Assembly (NCBI GenBank): GCA_019685655.1
Contig: JABFQP010000004.1
Location: 1-64,000 of the forward strand
From: Candidatus Bathyarchaeota archaeon A05DMB-5
GTDB lineage: Archaea > Thermoproteota > Bathyarchaeia > Bathyarchaeales > Bathycorpusculaceae
Length of the DNA stretch: 64,000 nucleotides
Reading direction: 5' to 3'
Below are positions 62,329-64,000 of this stretch, piece after piece. The notes beneath the pieces are model-generated. The model saw only the letters and a list, made by a program, of their open reading frames with translations. It was not told the origin of the DNA and did not search any database. Position numbers and translations under genes: made by a program. Numbering within the stretch: position 1 is the first letter of the stretch; each line of letters begins with the position of its first letter.

Positions 62329-64000
62329 ATGAAATCACTTGAAATAACTCCATTAGAAGGAAAAACGTTAAGGGTCATAATTGTAGAAAAAGAATACAGC
62401 GAGCCCTTCTGGCTTACAGAACCACAAAACAACTGCACCCCCAAAAACCCCCTTTCATCCGTTTTTAAACCATCCATCGCCTTCACTAATTTCCTCGAAA
62501 AACTTGTTGACGAGGCAAACCCTGACATTGCAACAGAAGAACAGGGAAACCGTTCTGTCGAGAAACTGGGCCAAAATAATGTTATTGCCCAATTGTTCCA
62601 GAAAAAAAGAATCCCCTTCTCGCTGGTAGACATTGACGAAAACGCTAAAGGCTATCTAATTTCCCTAATCGAAGAAAAGAAGCAACTCAGAGACCGCATA
62701 GTCGAAGCGCTAGAATCGCTACCATCCAAAGAAACCGACACACAAAGCATTGAAGAAGAATATCTTATGGCTTATGGGCAATGTTTGCAGCAAGAAATAG
62801 ATGAAATGGAACGGGAAGCAAAGTTCTCAGTAAGGGAAAGTTGGATTGTAATGGGCATCCTTGAAAACGCTAAGAAAATCGAAAAAGAAGAAGTTACATG
62901 CCTTCACCTATCCAGTCCAGAGCACGTCAACGGCGTAAAAAAGCTGCTGGAATCAGTGGATGTGGAAGTAGAAACAATTCAGCCTACAAAAAAATTACTT
63001 TTTTCAAACAAAAAAGCACCGCCAGAAGAACTTGAAGATTTGCTAAGGTCTATGCAAATTCAAATCAAACCTGTAATCAAAAAAACTGCGGAAGAAGCGC
63101 CAAACATACTCTTCTTTCTGGACACGGACAAAAGAGCAAGCCCCTTTGACATTTGCATGGCATACGACGCAGGATTCAGTGTAGTAGTGCCCTATGAGAA
63201 CGTGACGCCAGAAGAAGCAAAAAGAATAGTGCAAGACGCCATCTTCTCCAGAGACCCAAAAGGAATCAAACACACAACATTCTTCATAGGCGGAAAAGAC
63301 ATGGAAAAAGCCGAAGAAGTCTTAAAAGTTGCTCGTGACTCAATGTTTCCACCTTTTGAGGCCAGCACGATAATCGACCCAGCCGGAGCCTACACGACAG
63401 CTGCTGCCATGATAGCGAAAGTCGAAGAAGCCTTAACGCGTTCAAAACTTGGAAACCTAAAGGACAAACGTTGCGCAATTTTTGGCACAGGCGCTATTGG
63501 AAGAGTTGCGGCTATTCTTCTGGCAAGACTTGGATGTGATGTCAAAATTGTGAGTCCGAATCCAGACCGCGCTGACGGAGAAGAATACGTTGCAAAACTG
63601 GCGAGTATGCTTCAAAGCAAGTACGGTGTAACTGTGGAAGGAGTTTTCGCGCCGACACCAGCGAAGAAAGTGGAGGTTATAGAAAAATCAGATGTAATAT
63701 TCTGCGTCTCCGTAGCGGGTGTTCGAATAATCAGTAAAGAAATGCTTAATGAAATTAAGCTTGCAAAAGTAATTGCTGACGTAAACGCTGTCCCACCATT
63801 GGGAGTTGAAGGAATAAAACTTGAAGACGACATGAGAGAAATAGCTCCGGGAATCTTCGGCATTGGCGCATTAACCATTGGCAGGTTGAAATACAAGCTG
63901 GAGCGAGAAATTCTTAAGGAAGCACGAAGAAACGGAAAAGGCACAATATACAACTATAACTATGCATTCCAGTTAGCAAGAAAAATCTTGAAAGGAGAAA
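62329..64000 (+). CDS. MtdB-like NAD(P)-dependent methylene-H4MPT dehydrogenase with a ~255-residue N-terminal extension (3' end cut by window)
   Basis: One uninterrupted frame of 557 codons from ATG 62329 with AAAGGTGA seven bases ahead. From about residue 256 it reads as MtdB: ILFFLDTDKRASPFDICMAYDAGF, IFSRDPKGIKHTTFFIGGKDM, DPAGAYTTAAAMIAKVEEAL and the Rossmann block CAIFGTGAIGRVAAILLARLGCDVKI. MtdB is usually about 290 residues, so only its last few are missing. The first ~255 residues (helical, with LVDIDENAKGYLISLIEEKKQLRD and CLHLSSPEHVNGVKKLLESVDVEV) are not an MtdB part and I do not recognise them; a faint TraB-like pattern is possible. Placed 104 bases after mtd, same strand. Confidence 0.85.
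   Translation, partial: MKSLEITPLEGKTLRVIIVEKEYSEPFWLTEPQNNCTPKNPLSSVFKPSIAFTNFLEKLVDEANPDIATEEQGNRSVEKLGQNNVIAQLFQKKRIPFSLVDIDENAKGYLISLIEEKKQLRDRIVEALESLPSKETDTQSIEEEYLMAYGQCLQQEIDEMEREAKFSVRESWIVMGILENAKKIEKEEVTCLHLSSPEHVNGVKKLLESVDVEVETIQPTKKLLFSNKKAPPEELEDLLRSMQIQIKPVIKKTAEEAPNILFFLDTDKRASPFDICMAYDAGFSVVVPYENVTPEEAKRIVQDAIFSRDPKGIKHTTFFIGGKDMEKAEEVLKVARDSMFPPFEASTIIDPAGAYTTAAAMIAKVEEALTRSKLGNLKDKRCAIFGTGAIGRVAAILLARLGCDVKIVSPNPDRADGEEYVAKLASMLQSKYGVTVEGVFAPTPAKKVEVIEKSDVIFCVSVAGVRIISKEMLNEIKLAKVIADVNAVPPLGVEGIKLEDDMREIAPGIFGIGALTIGRLKYKLEREILKEARRNGKGTIYNYNYAFQLARKILKGE

Noticed and set aside
62304-62633. An open minus-strand frame opposite the MtdB-like gene's first part.
   Set aside because: The + strand frame is uninterrupted from ATG 62329 through the MtdB domain, with RBS and TATA. 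The minus frame has no recognisable features.

Overview
The window comes from an archaeon, most probably a member of Bathyarchaeia (Thermoproteota/TACK). Archaeal hallmarks are an archaeal 23S rRNA 3' end, release factor aRF1 (NIKS and GGQ motifs), TrmY, a TIP49/RuvB-like ATPase, pantoate kinase with archaeal-type PPAT, tetrahydromethanopterin enzymes (Mch, Mtd, an MtdB-like protein), an F420-type FrhB domain, class III pilin signals and TATA-box promoters. The genus-level placement is inference from gene content only.

Layout. 1-1000: 3' part of 23S rRNA, with no 5S rRNA after it. 1.1-11.2 kb: a metallopeptidase-like protein, OsmC, acyl-CoA dehydrogenase, a glycine-rich membrane protein, a secreted repeat protein, a LeuA-family synthase, acetoacetyl-CoA synthetase and a two-subunit CoA-transferase; together these suggest acyl-CoA/ketoacid metabolism. 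11.3-15.7 kb: a family-B DNA polymerase that appears to lack its exonuclease domain, and two radical SAM proteins that may be an archaeal LipS1/LipS2 pair. 15.7-23.8 kb: small regulators and membrane proteins, MFS transporter, M24 peptidase, ferredoxin, DUF763, and a CoA-biosynthesis operon (PPAT, pantoate kinase, an ECF S-component that may import pantothenate). 24.0-31.4 kb: an eight-gene type IV pilus-like operon (pilin, pilin-like proteins, assembly ATPase, TadC/ArlJ-like membrane protein, three further single-helix proteins); two copies of a nearly identical 26-nt inverted-repeat element precede the first two genes. 31.5-39.3 kb: TrmY, TIP49, MFS, AmrS-type radical SAM, ThiL, nitroreductase, tRNA-Thr(CGT), a zinc protein and an unusually long tRNA-Pro(CGG).

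39.3-50.4 kb, minus strand, is the most striking part: an eleven-gene operon in the exact complex I order A-B-CD-H-I-J-K-L-M-N followed by a FrhB-CBS fusion. Its B and CD subunits carry [NiFe]-hydrogenase signatures (CxxC in B; RxCGxCxxxH and DPCxxC in CD) that true NuoB/NuoD lack. It therefore looks like a membrane-bound group 4 [NiFe] hydrogenase built on a complete complex I chassis, including an A subunit and three antiporter-like subunits, with a possible F420-linked input module.

50.6-60.1 kb: malate/lactate dehydrogenase, TrmO, DUF355, MFS, M29 aminopeptidase, tRNA-Ala(TGC), zinc-ribbon membrane protein, MntP, aminotransferase, DUF167 and aRF1. 60.2-64.0 kb: C1 metabolism (Mch, F420-dependent Mtd, and an MtdB-like NAD(P)-type dehydrogenase carrying a ~255-residue N-terminal extension, cut by the window edge). 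With the hydrogenase complex, these genes suggest an H4MPT-type Wood-Ljungdahl methyl branch coupled to F420, NAD(P) and H2.

At least four genes (3.4-3.8 kb, 5.8 kb, 48.5 kb, 50.4 kb) need a one-base correction to read through. This points to residual indel errors in the assembly, although real gene decay cannot be excluded from sequence alone.
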